NCBI GenBank assembly: GCA_963713505.1
Contig: CAVQMC010000019.1
Location: 44,644 to 108,643 of the forward strand
DNA from: CAVQMC01 sp963713505
Lineage (GTDB): Bacteria > Bacteroidota > Ignavibacteria > Ignavibacteriales > Ignavibacteriaceae
Direction: 5' to 3'
DNA length: 64,000 nucleotides
Shown: positions 49,028-57,953 of the stretch, piece by piece
How positions within the stretch are numbered: position 1 is the first letter of the stretch
How the letters are laid out: each line of letters opens with the position of its first letter
The notes under the pieces: generated by a model
Told to the model about the DNA's origin: nothing
The model's input: only the letters and a program-made list of their open reading frames with translations
Databases searched by the model: none
Translations under genes and position numbers: made by a program

Positions 49028-50536
49028 TTATTTCAGCAGAATCATCTTTTTCGTTTCTGAAAATCCTTCTGCTTGAATTCTATAAAAATAAATTCCGCTT
49101 GAAAAGTTTTCGGCATTCCATTTCACTTTATAACTGCCGGCAGATTTAAATTCATTTACCAATGTTGATATTTTTTTCCCTAACAAATTGTAAACCTCAA
49201 TCTTAACATTCGAAGATTTTGGAATTGAGTAATTAATTGTTGTTGAGGGATTAAACGGGTTGGGATAATTCTGCTGTAAAAGATATGCTTTTATTAAAGA
49301 AGGTGAACTTCTATCGACAGAAGAAACATCGGGAGTAACTTTGGAAAGCCAAATTCCTCCCTGACTAAACGAACTGGTTTCTCCGTTAATTATATAACCT
49401 CCATCTGAAGTTTGTTTAACTGAAAATCCCAAATCATCATGGTTATAGCCAATCGGCTGATTCCAATATTCATCGCCGTCCGAATTAACTTTTATAAGCC
49501 ATGCATCAGGATCAACACCGAATGAAAAAGAATAAGTTACTCCGAGAAGAATAAAGTTTCCGTCGGAAGTCGGCTGAATAGAATAGCCTTCATCATCATG
49601 AACTCCGCCGAAAGTTTTTGTCCAAATTGTATCACCGATGCTGTTTAACTTAAACAGCCATAAATCATAAAAGCCGGCGGAATTAAAATCCATAGTAGAG
49701 CCAATAACCAAAAAATTTCCATTTGAGGTTTCCTGGACATCTTTTGCTTCATCATATGAAATTCCGTTGCCGCCAAGTTCATTCTCCCATACCAAATTTC
49801 CGTTTGCATCGGTTTTAATCATACATGCATCCCAAGAACTGTCGTGCGCCGCCCAAATTGTTCTTCCTACTGCAATATATCCGCCGTCATTTGTCTGTTT
49901 GACTGAATTACCCAAATCATAGTTGTATGTATTAGACCAGACAATATTACCATTTTGATCAGTTTTGCACAGCCATATTTTTGAATAATTGTCTCCCTGC
50001 GGAAGAGCATTACCGGTAAGTATAAAACCTCCGTCGGAGGTTTCTTGAATTGAAGTAACATAACCACCTTTAATATTGCTGTATAATCTTGTCCATAAGA
50101 TATTTCCATTAGTACTGATTTTTGTTATAAAAGCACTTGTAGTATCGGCACCAAAATCATAAGTGTATCCGGCCATTATATATTGACCGTCTTCGGAAAG
50201 TGCCACAGAAGTGCCGTAGTAATTTATGCTTCCTCCACCAAGGGATTTTGTCCAAAGAGTGTCGCCGTTGGAATCTGTATTGATGAGCCAGGCATAAAAA
50301 GCATTGGCTCCAGTAGGCTGGATAAATCCGGTAGCAATATAGCCGCCGCTGTTTGTTTGTTGAACCATATTTGAATTCATATACATTTGACCGCCGTAGG
50401 CTTTATTCCAAACTGTGTCTACGGCTTGTGCCGGTATCATTCCATAAAAAAGCAATGTTAAAAACAAAGCAGACGAAAATTTCAAAAATATATTACGCCA
50501 TATGATATAAAATAAATTGAAGCTAGGATATTTCAT
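49028..50536 (-). CDS. Secreted beta-propeller protein with T9SS type A sorting domain
   Basis: A 502-residue exported protein with an N-terminal hydrophobic signal (about residues 12-36). Residues about 40-410 contain seven repeats of roughly 50 residues with the core SDGGFILTG or QTNDGGYIAVG and a following DTLWTK-type strand, which predicts a seven-bladed beta-propeller. The last ~75 residues are a T9SS sorting domain (LLQQNYPNPFNPSTTINYSI, ENFSSGIYFYRIQ). Similar cargo is frequent in Ignavibacteria and Bacteroidota; ligand unknown. Confidence 0.9.
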   Translation of the reverse strand: MKYPSFNLFYIIWRNIFLKFSSALFLTLLFYGMIPAQAVDTVWNKAYGGQMYMNSNMVQQTNSGGYIATGFIQPTGANAFYAWLINTDSNGDTLWTKSLGGGSINYYGTSVALSEDGQYIMAGYTYDFGADTTSAFITKISTNGNILWTRLYSNIKGGYVTSIQETSDGGFILTGNALPQGDNYSKIWLCKTDQNGNIVWSNTYNYDLGNSVKQTNDGGYIAVGRTIWAAHDSSWDACMIKTDANGNLVWENELGGNGISYDEAKDVQETSNGNFLVIGSTMDFNSAGFYDLWLFKLNSIGDTIWTKTFGGVHDDEGYSIQPTSDGNFILLGVTYSFSFGVDPDAWLIKVNSDGDEYWNQPIGYNHDDLGFSVKQTSDGGYIINGETSSFSQGGIWLSKVTPDVSSVDRSSPSLIKAYLLQQNYPNPFNPSTTINYSIPKSSNVKIEVYNLLGKKISTLVNEFKSAGSYKVKWNAENFSSGIYFYRIQAEGFSETKKMILLK

Positions 50537-50688
50537 TATTTTTTCCTCGTATTGGCTTTTATTATTTAATTGTCATTAAAAGAGTTGCGTTTTAATTGTA
50601 AATGCGAAAAAGTTAACCGATTTGGTTCAATTGGATTGTGAATTTAGGTTTGATAGTTAAAATTCGCTGAATTTAAATTATTTATCAC

Positions 50689-50717
50689 TTGACAGTATCA
50701 TTTCAAAAATTTATCTT
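50689..50717 (+). promoter_or_regulatory. Sigma-70-like promoter upstream of TrpB2
   Basis: TTGACA (50689-50694), 17-base spacer, TATCTT (50712-50717). It points towards the TrpB2 gene with a leader of about 185 bases, which contains the only GC-rich patch nearby (GGCGCTGGCGCC, 50796-50807). No known riboswitch motif was recognised in the leader. The rest of the 373-base gap shows nothing else. Confidence 0.4.
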
Positions 50718-50909
50718 GAAATTCAAATTTAGATCGGAATGAATTGAACGATAAAATCACATATCAAATCCTTACATCTATCCCAACTCTTTCCTGGCGC
50801 TGGCGCCGCTAATATCACTACATACTTTCGAATAGTTACATCCATAATTTTTAAATAAATCTTAAAAATCAATTATTCATTATTCTTTAATAATTTATTG
50901 GAGGTCGTT

Positions 50910-52277
50910 ATGACTGAATCTAAAAAAATCCTTTTAAATGAATCCGAATTACCGGATAATTACTATAACATACAGGCGGATCTTCCTAATCCTCTACTGC
51001 CGCCTCTTCATCCCCAGACTAAAAAACCGATTGGACCTGATGATTTAAAACCTCTTTTTCCAATGGAACTTATAAAACAGGAAGTATCAAAGGAAAGGTA
51101 CATAGAAATTCCTGATGAAGTTAAAAAAGTTTATAAAATGTACCGGCCAACTCCTTTGTACAGGGCATATAACCTAGAAAAGAAATTGGATACCCCGGCC
51201 AAGATTTATTATAAATATGAAGGGGTTAGTCCTTCGGGATCTCATAAACCAAATACTGCAATTGCACAAGCTTTTTATAATAAAATGGAAGGAGTAAAAA
51301 AATTAACAACAGAAACGGGCGCCGGACAATGGGGAAGCGCATTAAGTTTTGCTTGCAATCAATTCGGTTTGGAATGTGAAGTTTATATGGTTAAAATAAG
51401 TTATGATCAAAAGCCGTATAGAAAAATAATGATGAATACATTCGGAGCCGAAGTAATATCATCACCAAGCAGCAAAACAAGCTCGGGAAGAAAAATTTTA
51501 GCTGAGGATCCGGATTCTCCCGGAAGTTTGGGGATTGCAATTTCCGAAGCAGTTGAAAAAGCCGCAAGTACCGAAGGAACAAATTATTCACTCGGCAGCG
51601 TACTTAACCATGTTTTAATGCATCAAACCGTAATTGGTCAGGAAGCAATTAAACAGCTTGAAATGACGGGAGATTTTCCGGATATAATAATTGCTCCGTT
51701 CGGCGGCGGATCGAATTTCGCTGGAATTGCTTTTCCATTTTTAAGATATAATCTACAAGAAGGGAAAAAAATAAAATGTGTCGCAGTTGAACCGGCTTCT
51801 TGTCCTAAACTTACTAAAGGTGAATTCAGATATGATTTTGGCGATACGGTTGGATTAACCCCGCTTATCCCGATGTACACTTTAGGGCATACATTTATTC
51901 CCGCTCCAATACATGCCGGCGGATTAAGATATCATGGTGCAGGTGCAATTATTAGTCAGCTTTTAAAAGACAAACTAATTGAAGCTTCTGCAATTCAGCA
52001 ATTAGAATGTTTTAAAGCGGGTGTTTTATTTTCTCAAACAGAAGGAATAATTCCCGCTCCTGAAGCTAATCATGGGATTGCTCAAGTTATAAGGGAGGCA
52101 TTAAAAGCTAAAGAGGAAGGTACTTCAAAAACAATATTATTTAATTTATGCGGCCACGGATATTTTGATATGAGTGCTTATGAAGCGTATTTTGCAGGAC
52201 AACTTGTTGATCATGAATTAAGCGAAGATGAACTGTATTCCGATTTAAGAAATCTTGAAACACCAACAGCAGCATAG
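50910..52277 (+). CDS. Tryptophan synthase beta-like protein (TrpB2 type)
   Basis: A 455-residue PLP enzyme of the TrpB2 branch. SGSHKPN places the PLP lysine at about residue 113; TETGAGQWGSALSFACNQFG and APFGGGSNFAGIAFPF are cofactor loops, and PIHAGGLRYHGAG is a TrpB2-specific insertion. TrpB2 joins indole and serine (or phosphoserine in some archaea) without needing the alpha subunit; no trpA or other trp gene is nearby, so salvage of free indole is plausible (inference). ATG 50910 is chosen because GGAGG lies at 50900-50904; TTG 50898 is also in frame. Confidence 0.92.
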   Translation: MTESKKILLNESELPDNYYNIQADLPNPLLPPLHPQTKKPIGPDDLKPLFPMELIKQEVSKERYIEIPDEVKKVYKMYRPTPLYRAYNLEKKLDTPAKIYYKYEGVSPSGSHKPNTAIAQAFYNKMEGVKKLTTETGAGQWGSALSFACNQFGLECEVYMVKISYDQKPYRKIMMNTFGAEVISSPSSKTSSGRKILAEDPDSPGSLGIAISEAVEKAASTEGTNYSLGSVLNHVLMHQTVIGQEAIKQLEMTGDFPDIIIAPFGGGSNFAGIAFPFLRYNLQEGKKIKCVAVEPASCPKLTKGEFRYDFGDTVGLTPLIPMYTLGHTFIPAPIHAGGLRYHGAGAIISQLLKDKLIEASAIQQLECFKAGVLFSQTEGIIPAPEANHGIAQVIREALKAKEEGTSKTILFNLCGHGYFDMSAYEAYFAGQLVDHELSEDELYSDLRNLETPTAA

Positions 52278-52309
52278 ATATAATTAGGGCGCATGTAATG
52301 TGTGCCCAT

Positions 52310-53308
52310 TTAATCTACCAAAAACTCACCATCTTTAATTATAATTTTACTCTTTTTATCTTTAAAGAAAGCCTCTATCGTTGGCTTATAAAAAAGATAA
52401 TCTCTGTGAATTTTTGATTTGTTCTTTCCGCCCGGAAAATCTTCATTGTTTCCAAAAGCAATATGTGCAGTACCTATGGCTTTTTCATCCTCCAGCATAT
52501 TCCCTTTTATACGAGCTTTGGGATTCACACCAATCCCGAGTTCACCAATTATTTTTGCATCTTCATCAATCTCAGTAAGTTCTGTTATCCTTTTAATTAG
52601 ATTTTTATCTTCACTTTCAAAACCTGCAACCTTACCATTTCTTATTGAAATTTTTAAAGGTTGTTTTAATAATCCAATATCACCAATACTTGCATTTACA
52701 ACTACAATTCCATTAGCTTCTGTTTCTTCAGGGGCACAATAAATTTCGCCGCAGGGAAGGTTGCACATACATCCGGGTGTTACATAAACATCGTCGGAAA
52801 AAATTCTTTCCGAAATTCCGAGAGAGAAATCCGTTCCTTCTTTTGTTGTAATTTTTAATCGATAAGCATTTCTTAAATGATTGATTAAAAAAGTTGCGGT
52901 TAACATCATGCTGCTGTAATCTATATTCATTGGTCCTTCCGTCATCATATCTTCCGTAATCCCGGGCATATGTCCGCATTTTATTTTTTTATTCTTTTCA
53001 ATTGCAAATATCCAGTTGATTCTGAAAGGAACTTCTTCGGGAATAGCTTTAATTATATTTAAAACAACAGTGCTGTTTGGAAGCAAATCTAATAAACCTT
53101 CCGGAATATTTATCAACGGACGCTGAAGTCCATTAATATTAAACTGCTTTACTTTACAACCGTTTTTTTCACCAGCAATCCGGAACGCTTCGGCAATATT
53201 TCTGCTTTCTGTGTCACTTACAATTAAAATTTCATCGTTTGTTATCAGGTTGAGGACGGATTTTAACGAATTTGCTGCAGCATCTATCATTAACCCCTTT
53301 TTATCCAT
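52310..53308 (-). CDS. M29-like aminopeptidase
   Basis: A 332-residue protein resembling the leucyl aminopeptidase (aminopeptidase T, M29) family. Putative metal ligands are in IIGELGIGVNP (Glu), IGTAHIAFGNN (His) and SKIHRDYLFY (His, Asp); GHMPGITEDMMTEGPM is a further conserved-looking segment. M29 enzymes use two metal ions to remove N-terminal residues. The family call is from these motifs and their order. ATG with GAGGAG ahead. Convergent to TrpB2, 32 bases apart. Confidence 0.75.
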   Translation of the reverse strand: MDKKGLMIDAAANSLKSVLNLITNDEILIVSDTESRNIAEAFRIAGEKNGCKVKQFNINGLQRPLINIPEGLLDLLPNSTVVLNIIKAIPEEVPFRINWIFAIEKNKKIKCGHMPGITEDMMTEGPMNIDYSSMMLTATFLINHLRNAYRLKITTKEGTDFSLGISERIFSDDVYVTPGCMCNLPCGEIYCAPEETEANGIVVVNASIGDIGLLKQPLKISIRNGKVAGFESEDKNLIKRITELTEIDEDAKIIGELGIGVNPKARIKGNMLEDEKAIGTAHIAFGNNEDFPGGKNKSKIHRDYLFYKPTIEAFFKDKKSKIIIKDGEFLVD

Positions 53309-53418
53309 TTAAATACTCCTCTGAAGTATTTTGATGTTATAACTTAACTCTTATAATAATTATTTGCAATAATGATAAACTTTTCGCAATAATTAATCCT
53401 TCGATTTTAGATAAAAAA

Positions 53419-53883
53419 TCAAGCTTCCGTATCATTTTTTTTCTTTTTTTCCTTCCATAATTTAGTGCCGGCTAATATTCCGACTGCTCCTAAAATAGGA
53501 TTTAGGAAAAGAGTAGATACAGGCTGTTTTGCATCTTTCATTGCCTGCATATTAGAAACATTCCCCTCACGTATCTTACTTGTTTCTTGGGTTTTACTTA
53601 ACTGGGGAATTGCCAAAACTATTCCGAGTATAAATACAATCGCAGCAAAAACATAAGTTGTTTTTTTATCTTTGGAAATTAGTGTACAAACATATCCGCC
53701 TATTACAGCAGCAATTATGCTCAATAATAAACTTAAAATAACCCAAGTAATGGTAACATTGTATGAACCGGGTTCAAAAGTATTTTCAACGCCAAGTACC
53801 AAATATAATAACGTAAATGTTACAAACACTAACGCTGCCATTACAATATAGCCTACAATTATCCCGAATAATCTTCGAACCAT
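53419..53883 (-). CDS. Hypothetical four-helix membrane protein
   Basis: Unrecognised 154-residue membrane protein. Hydrophobic helices lie at about 3-28, 41-64, 70-88 and 120-135, with a soluble loop SKTQETSKIREGNVSNMQAM. The ATG at 53883 (MVRRLFGIIVG) is preceded by TTTGGAGGTTTT, so it is preferred over an in-frame start 18 codons upstream. It lies between the M29-like and APC permease genes on the same strand, with gaps of about 90-110 bases. No function proposed. Confidence 0.65.
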   Translation of the reverse strand: MVRRLFGIIVGYIVMAALVFVTFTLLYLVLGVENTFEPGSYNVTITWVILSLLLSIIAAVIGGYVCTLISKDKKTTYVFAAIVFILGIVLAIPQLSKTQETSKIREGNVSNMQAMKDAKQPVSTLFLNPILGAVGILAGTKLWKEKKKKNDTEA

Positions 53884-53975
53884 AAAACCTCCAAACTTTT
53901 TTGTGAAAATAAAGAAGGGAAAACGGATACTTTGCAAGTTAACAAATAATAGATAATCTCAAAATTATTTAAATT

Positions 53976-55289
53976 TTAATTGGTGTTTTTTAATGAGGGC
54001 TGTAGTTTTCTTTTCTTTCTGAATTCTCTGTAAATACCTTCAATTAAAAATGCGGCTCCGAACATTGCAATAAGCACCCAAATATTTTGAGGATTAGTTG
54101 CTATGGTTTGAACTATCATTAAGACTAGTGCAGTTAAACAGAGGATTATTCCCGAAAAGGAAATCCATTTTTTAGAATTTGTTTTACTGCTTAATTTAAC
54201 ATTTGCAGCATTAACAGAAGCAAATATTAAAAGAAAGCCTGCGCTGCCCATTGTTGATATTCCGCTTAAATCAAAAAGATTTGCAACAACTAAAGTTAAA
54301 ACGGAAGTTATTAATAATCCTTCTACAGGTTTATTCCAAATTTTCCATTCTAATCTTTCGGGAAGTTCACCGTCCTTTGCTATAACATAACTTACTCTTG
54401 CGGCACCGTATAGTGTTGCGTTTATTGCCGAGCCGGTTGAAAGAATTGCTGCGACAGCAATCAAAGTAAATCCGGCCTTTCCCATAAATGGTTTTGCTGC
54501 TTCTGCTAATGCATAATCCTTTGCATCAACAATTTTTCCTACGGATAAATTTCCAACAGTTACCAATGCAACTAAAATGTATAAAATAATTACAAAGCCT
54601 ACGGATGAAAAATATGCTCTGGGTAAAATCTTTTTGGGGTTTTTAACACTTCCGGCTGTATTTGCAATTAATTCAAATCCTTCATAAGCTAAAAAGATTA
54701 TCATTCCTCCGGCAATTAATTCTAAAGAACTGCTCCATTGAGAAGGCTGAATTCTTTGAACATCTATGGAACTAAATCCGATAGCAACAAAAAGAATTAA
54801 GATCATTAGCTTTACCAGGACAATATATTCCTCTGCTTCGCCAACCAGTTTTGATCCGATAACATTTAGTGCAGTAAACAAAATGATTGAGCCGCTGATC
54901 AAAATATGTTTCCAGAATTCGTGGGCCCCCGGAAATAAACTTGCACCGTAGCTTCCGAATGCATACGAATACAAAGAAAGCATAACTATATAACTCAGCC
55001 AAAGCAGCACATTCATTCCGCCCGTAAACAAATCTCCGCCGAATGCCTGGTTTAAAAACTCAACTGTTCCCCCTTGACTTGGATATGTTATTGATAATTT
55101 TGTATAAGAATATGAAGTAATAAGAGCAACAATCCCTGCTAAAAGAAATGCAATCGGAGTTCCGCCGTGAGCCAATTTTACCGCTAAACCAAGAACTGCA
55201 AAAATTCCTCCGCCGACCATTCCGCCTATCCCTATCGCCGTTGCCGAAAAGTAACCTATTTTATTATCTTCGCTTGAATTTTTACTCAT
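53976..55289 (-). CDS. APC family amino acid permease
   Basis: A 437-residue inner-membrane transporter with about 12 helices. Helix 1 carries the unwound substrate site GIGGMVGGGIFAVLG, a hallmark of the amino acid-polyamine-organocation superfamily. IFLAYEGFELIANTAGSVKNP (helix 6 region, in part FLAYEGFELIAN) is typical of the same family. Substrate unknown. The nearby aminopeptidase could supply amino acids inside the cell, but no operon link is shown. Confidence 0.9.
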   Translation of the reverse strand: MSKNSSEDNKIGYFSATAIGIGGMVGGGIFAVLGLAVKLAHGGTPIAFLLAGIVALITSYSYTKLSITYPSQGGTVEFLNQAFGGDLFTGGMNVLLWLSYIVMLSLYSYAFGSYGASLFPGAHEFWKHILISGSIILFTALNVIGSKLVGEAEEYIVLVKLMILILFVAIGFSSIDVQRIQPSQWSSSLELIAGGMIIFLAYEGFELIANTAGSVKNPKKILPRAYFSSVGFVIILYILVALVTVGNLSVGKIVDAKDYALAEAAKPFMGKAGFTLIAVAAILSTGSAINATLYGAARVSYVIAKDGELPERLEWKIWNKPVEGLLITSVLTLVVANLFDLSGISTMGSAGFLLIFASVNAANVKLSSKTNSKKWISFSGIILCLTALVLMIVQTIATNPQNIWVLIAMFGAAFLIEGIYREFRKKRKLQPSLKNTN

Positions 55290-55454
55290 ATGGTGATTTG
55301 AATTTATAAATTATAGTTAGTTATATCCGTTTAGAAAATAAAACAATATTTCAAGAATCAGTTTGATATTGATTAATCGTGTGCGCTTGTTTATAGTCAA
55401 AACAATTTTAATATAATCTACAATTGAAGAATAGAAGATTTAATAAAATAAAAT

Positions 55455-55478
55455 AGCCGCAGAAAAGGTGCGGCTTTT
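55455..55478 (-). terminator. Rho-independent terminator downstream of the 55.5-56.1 kb gene
   Basis: AGCCGCA (55455-55461) pairs with TGCGGCT (55469-55475) across a seven-base loop, with T-rich sequence on both sides (ATTTTATTTTATT on the minus strand, TTTT on the plus strand). It is placed 22 bases beyond the stop of the leftward gene. Confidence 0.65.
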
Positions 55479-55499
55479 AAAATATTCATTAATTAAGAA

Positions 55500-56063
55500 T
55501 TAAAACATAGGCCAAAGCCATCCGAATATTCCGCCTGTAAATAATGCATAGATTAAGCCGTCAATTACGGATTTAATAGTTGCGCCCCAGCTTTTACCAA
55601 ACCAAATACTGTTTTGCAAAAGCGCCAGACTGTATCCGGCAAATGCAACAACACCCGTAAATCTAAAAACAGAAAGATAATCTGCTCCGGGACTTAAAAC
55701 CCGTCCAGCTACATAAGCTGCAAAAATTCCAATTATTATTGAATATATAAACCATATAATAAGACTCGAACCCATACTCATTTGCCCAGATGGAAACACA
55801 GTTATAAAAGCAACGGGACCATTGTTTAATTTCTCTTTAAACTCAGCAGTATTTCTTTCTTTGTTGTCCGCTGCAAAAGGAAAAACATAATCACCTGGAG
55901 GAATATTGTATTTTCTCAGATCATTCATAATTTGATCTTCCGAATTGATCTTTTTGAAATCTGTATTATGATATTTAAACATCATATGTAGAATTGAACT
56001 GATAATAAAAACTACAACAGAGGAAAGTAGAATGGGAAGCCAGAGAGAAAATATTGAAACCAT
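55500..56063 (-). CDS. Hypothetical membrane protein
   Basis: A 187-residue protein with four predicted helices (about 8-28, 103-124, 132-148, 166-184) and a soluble loop between residues 30 and 95 that holds YNIPPGDYVFPF and NNGPVAFITVFPSGQMSMG. I have seen similar conserved hypothetical membrane proteins in environmental genomes but no function is known. CAAGGAGCAG-like spacing (AAGGAGCAG) precedes the ATG. It ends before a good terminator. Confidence 0.7.
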   Translation of the reverse strand: MVSIFSLWLPILLSSVVVFIISSILHMMFKYHNTDFKKINSEDQIMNDLRKYNIPPGDYVFPFAADNKERNTAEFKEKLNNGPVAFITVFPSGQMSMGSSLIIWFIYSIIIGIFAAYVAGRVLSPGADYLSVFRFTGVVAFAGYSLALLQNSIWFGKSWGATIKSVIDGLIYALFTGGIFGWLWPMF

Positions 56064-56221
56064 CTTTCTGCTCCTTAATTATTTTTTAAGTTTGATTTAA
56101 CCCTCGGATGAAATTGCTTAAAAAAGTTGAAAATTCCAAAGAAAAAATACATTATTATTTATTCGTTGTGTTAAATTAATTTTCGGAGTAATTTAATAAC
56201 AATAATTAGAAAGGTTGAAAA

Positions 56222-57196
56222 ATGGATGAACTAAATCTTTCTTACTTTAAAAATGAATTATTAGAGCGTAAAGAAAAATTAAAAGAATCTTTAAAATTTA
56301 TCCCGGAATCTAAAAATCTTATAGGGCTTTTACACGAAGTTGATTCGGCATTAAAAAGAATTGATAAAGGAATATACGGAATCTGCAATGTTTGCCGCGA
56401 TCCGATTGAAACCGACAGATTAATTGTTGATCCGTTAATCACTTTTTGTATTGATCATTTAAATGAAAAACAAAGACGTGCTCTTGAAGATGATATTCAG
56501 TTTGCAGCAAAAATTCAAAGAGGTTTATTGCCTCAAAATAATATATCTTTAAACGGTTGGGAATTTAGTTACAGCTACAATCCTTCTGCATCTGTCAGCG
56601 GTGATTTTTGCGATTTTATTCCAGCAAAAGATAACTCCATTCTTTTTGCTTTGGGTGATGTTTCCGGTAAAGGTATTCCGGCTTCGTTAATGATGTCGCA
56701 CATTCATGCATTGCTTCGCAGTCTTCTCACTTTCGATCTTCCCGTAAATGAAATAGTTAAAAAATCCAATAGACTTTTTTGTGAAAGTGCAGTTTCTTCT
56801 AATTATGCAACAATGGTTTTCGGAAAAGCTTCTCCAAACGGTGAAGTTGAAATTTGCGTAGCAGGACATAATCCGCCGATGTTTATTCAGAATGGTGAAT
56901 TAATGTCAATTAAAGCAACCGGTATTCCCATCGGATTATTTTGTAATTCCGAATATGATGTTGTAAAACTAAAACTTGAAAAAGATGATCTGATTTTACT
57001 CTACACAGATGGATTAACAGAAGCATCATACAATAATATTGAATACGGTGTTGACAGGCTTCAAATCCAATTGATGAAAACTTTAAATAATAAGGCTGAT
57101 ACTATTATTCAAAACTTAATAAAAGATCAGAAAGGATTTCTTCAAAACATTCACCCGTCAGATGATATAACTGTAGCGGTTATCAAAAGACAATAA
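56222..57196 (+). CDS. SpoIIE-type serine phosphatase with DksA/TraR-like zinc finger
   Basis: A 324-residue two-part protein. Residues 1-90 look like DksA/TraR: a helical hairpin then a zinc finger C55-x2-C58-x17-C76-x2-H79, with His replacing the usual last Cys (IYGICNVCRDPIE, FCIDH). Residues about 92-324 are a PP2C-like SpoIIE phosphatase: AAKIQRGLLP linker, VSGDFCDF and GDVSGKG with metal-binding Asp, and LYTDGLTEA. Such phosphatases usually act on anti-sigma antagonists; no STAS or anti-sigma gene is adjacent. AGAAAGG lies before the ATG. The phosphatase is certain, the zinc-finger assignment strong. Confidence 0.9.
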   Translation: MDELNLSYFKNELLERKEKLKESLKFIPESKNLIGLLHEVDSALKRIDKGIYGICNVCRDPIETDRLIVDPLITFCIDHLNEKQRRALEDDIQFAAKIQRGLLPQNNISLNGWEFSYSYNPSASVSGDFCDFIPAKDNSILFALGDVSGKGIPASLMMSHIHALLRSLLTFDLPVNEIVKKSNRLFCESAVSSNYATMVFGKASPNGEVEICVAGHNPPMFIQNGELMSIKATGIPIGLFCNSEYDVVKLKLEKDDLILLYTDGLTEASYNNIEYGVDRLQIQLMKTLNNKADTIIQNLIKDQKGFLQNIHPSDDITVAVIKRQ

Positions 57197-57368
57197 ACCG
57201 TTTTAGTATCTTTTACGGTTCGGACTAAACCTTTTGTTTTTGTCTTCGTAACCCGTTATACCATAACGACTTATAAAAAGAATAATTTTTTTTAAAAATT
57301 AATCGAACTTTTTCCTTCCGTTCTTTCTCTTTTAGATAAACATTAAATAAACCAAAAAGGAGAAAGAA

Positions 57369-57884
57369 ATGTTAAAAAAAGCAGCATTAATATTTTCGTT
57401 ATTGTTTTGTGTAATTACTTACGCTCAGGAACAGCCTCAGGCTCAGAAAAACTTAATGCAGTTTGTTGGAAACTGGAAATCGACAGATGTAAAAGTTGAA
57501 ATGGGCGGAAAAACTTATACCGGGATTTATACTTTTGAAGTGAGTCCGGTTTGCATGAACACAAGTATACTTGCTTATGAACATTTTTCAAACAAAGATT
57601 TGGGTACCATAAGCGGAATAAATATTTGCGGTTACGATCCCAACCTAAAACAAATTCACCTATATAGTCTGGATAATACCGGAACCTCACACGATCATGC
57701 TGGATATTGGATAAACAACAAACATTTATTTGTTGAATACCAGGGTGTTCAAGACGGTAAAATTTATCTGGAACAAATTAATATGATTTTTAATTCTCCA
57801 AATGAATGGACAATAAATTTAGTCGGGGTGCAGAATGGAAAAGTAACACAAAAAGTAAGCGGCACTTTCAAAAAACAAAAATAA
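57369..57884 (+). CDS. Secreted DUF1579-like protein
   Basis: A 171-residue exported protein with a Sec signal peptide (MLKKAALIFSLLFCVITYAQ). The mature part begins FVGNWKSTDVKVEMGG and continues with paired beta strands (YTGIYTFEVSPVCMNTS, GYDPNLKQIHLYSLDN, SGTFKKQ), the pattern of DUF1579/lipocalin-like domains. Function unknown. AAAAGGAGAAAGA is a strong ribosome-binding site. Confidence 0.7.
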   Translation: MLKKAALIFSLLFCVITYAQEQPQAQKNLMQFVGNWKSTDVKVEMGGKTYTGIYTFEVSPVCMNTSILAYEHFSNKDLGTISGINICGYDPNLKQIHLYSLDNTGTSHDHAGYWINNKHLFVEYQGVQDGKIYLEQINMIFNSPNEWTINLVGVQNGKVTQKVSGTFKKQK

Positions 57885-57886
57885 AG

Positions 57887-57916
57887 GGAAACCGGTATTA
57901 TACTTACCGATTTTCC
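57887..57916 (+). terminator. Imperfect hairpin after the DUF1579-like gene
   Basis: CGGTA (57893-57897) pairs with TACCG (57905-57909), extended outward by GGAAA and TTTTCC with one mismatch and one bulge. It begins three bases after the stop. The T-rich tail is displaced, so it may work poorly. Confidence 0.4.
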
Positions 57917-57953
57917 TTGTGTGTCGCAATTTTTTAAATTATTTTAAGTTGAA

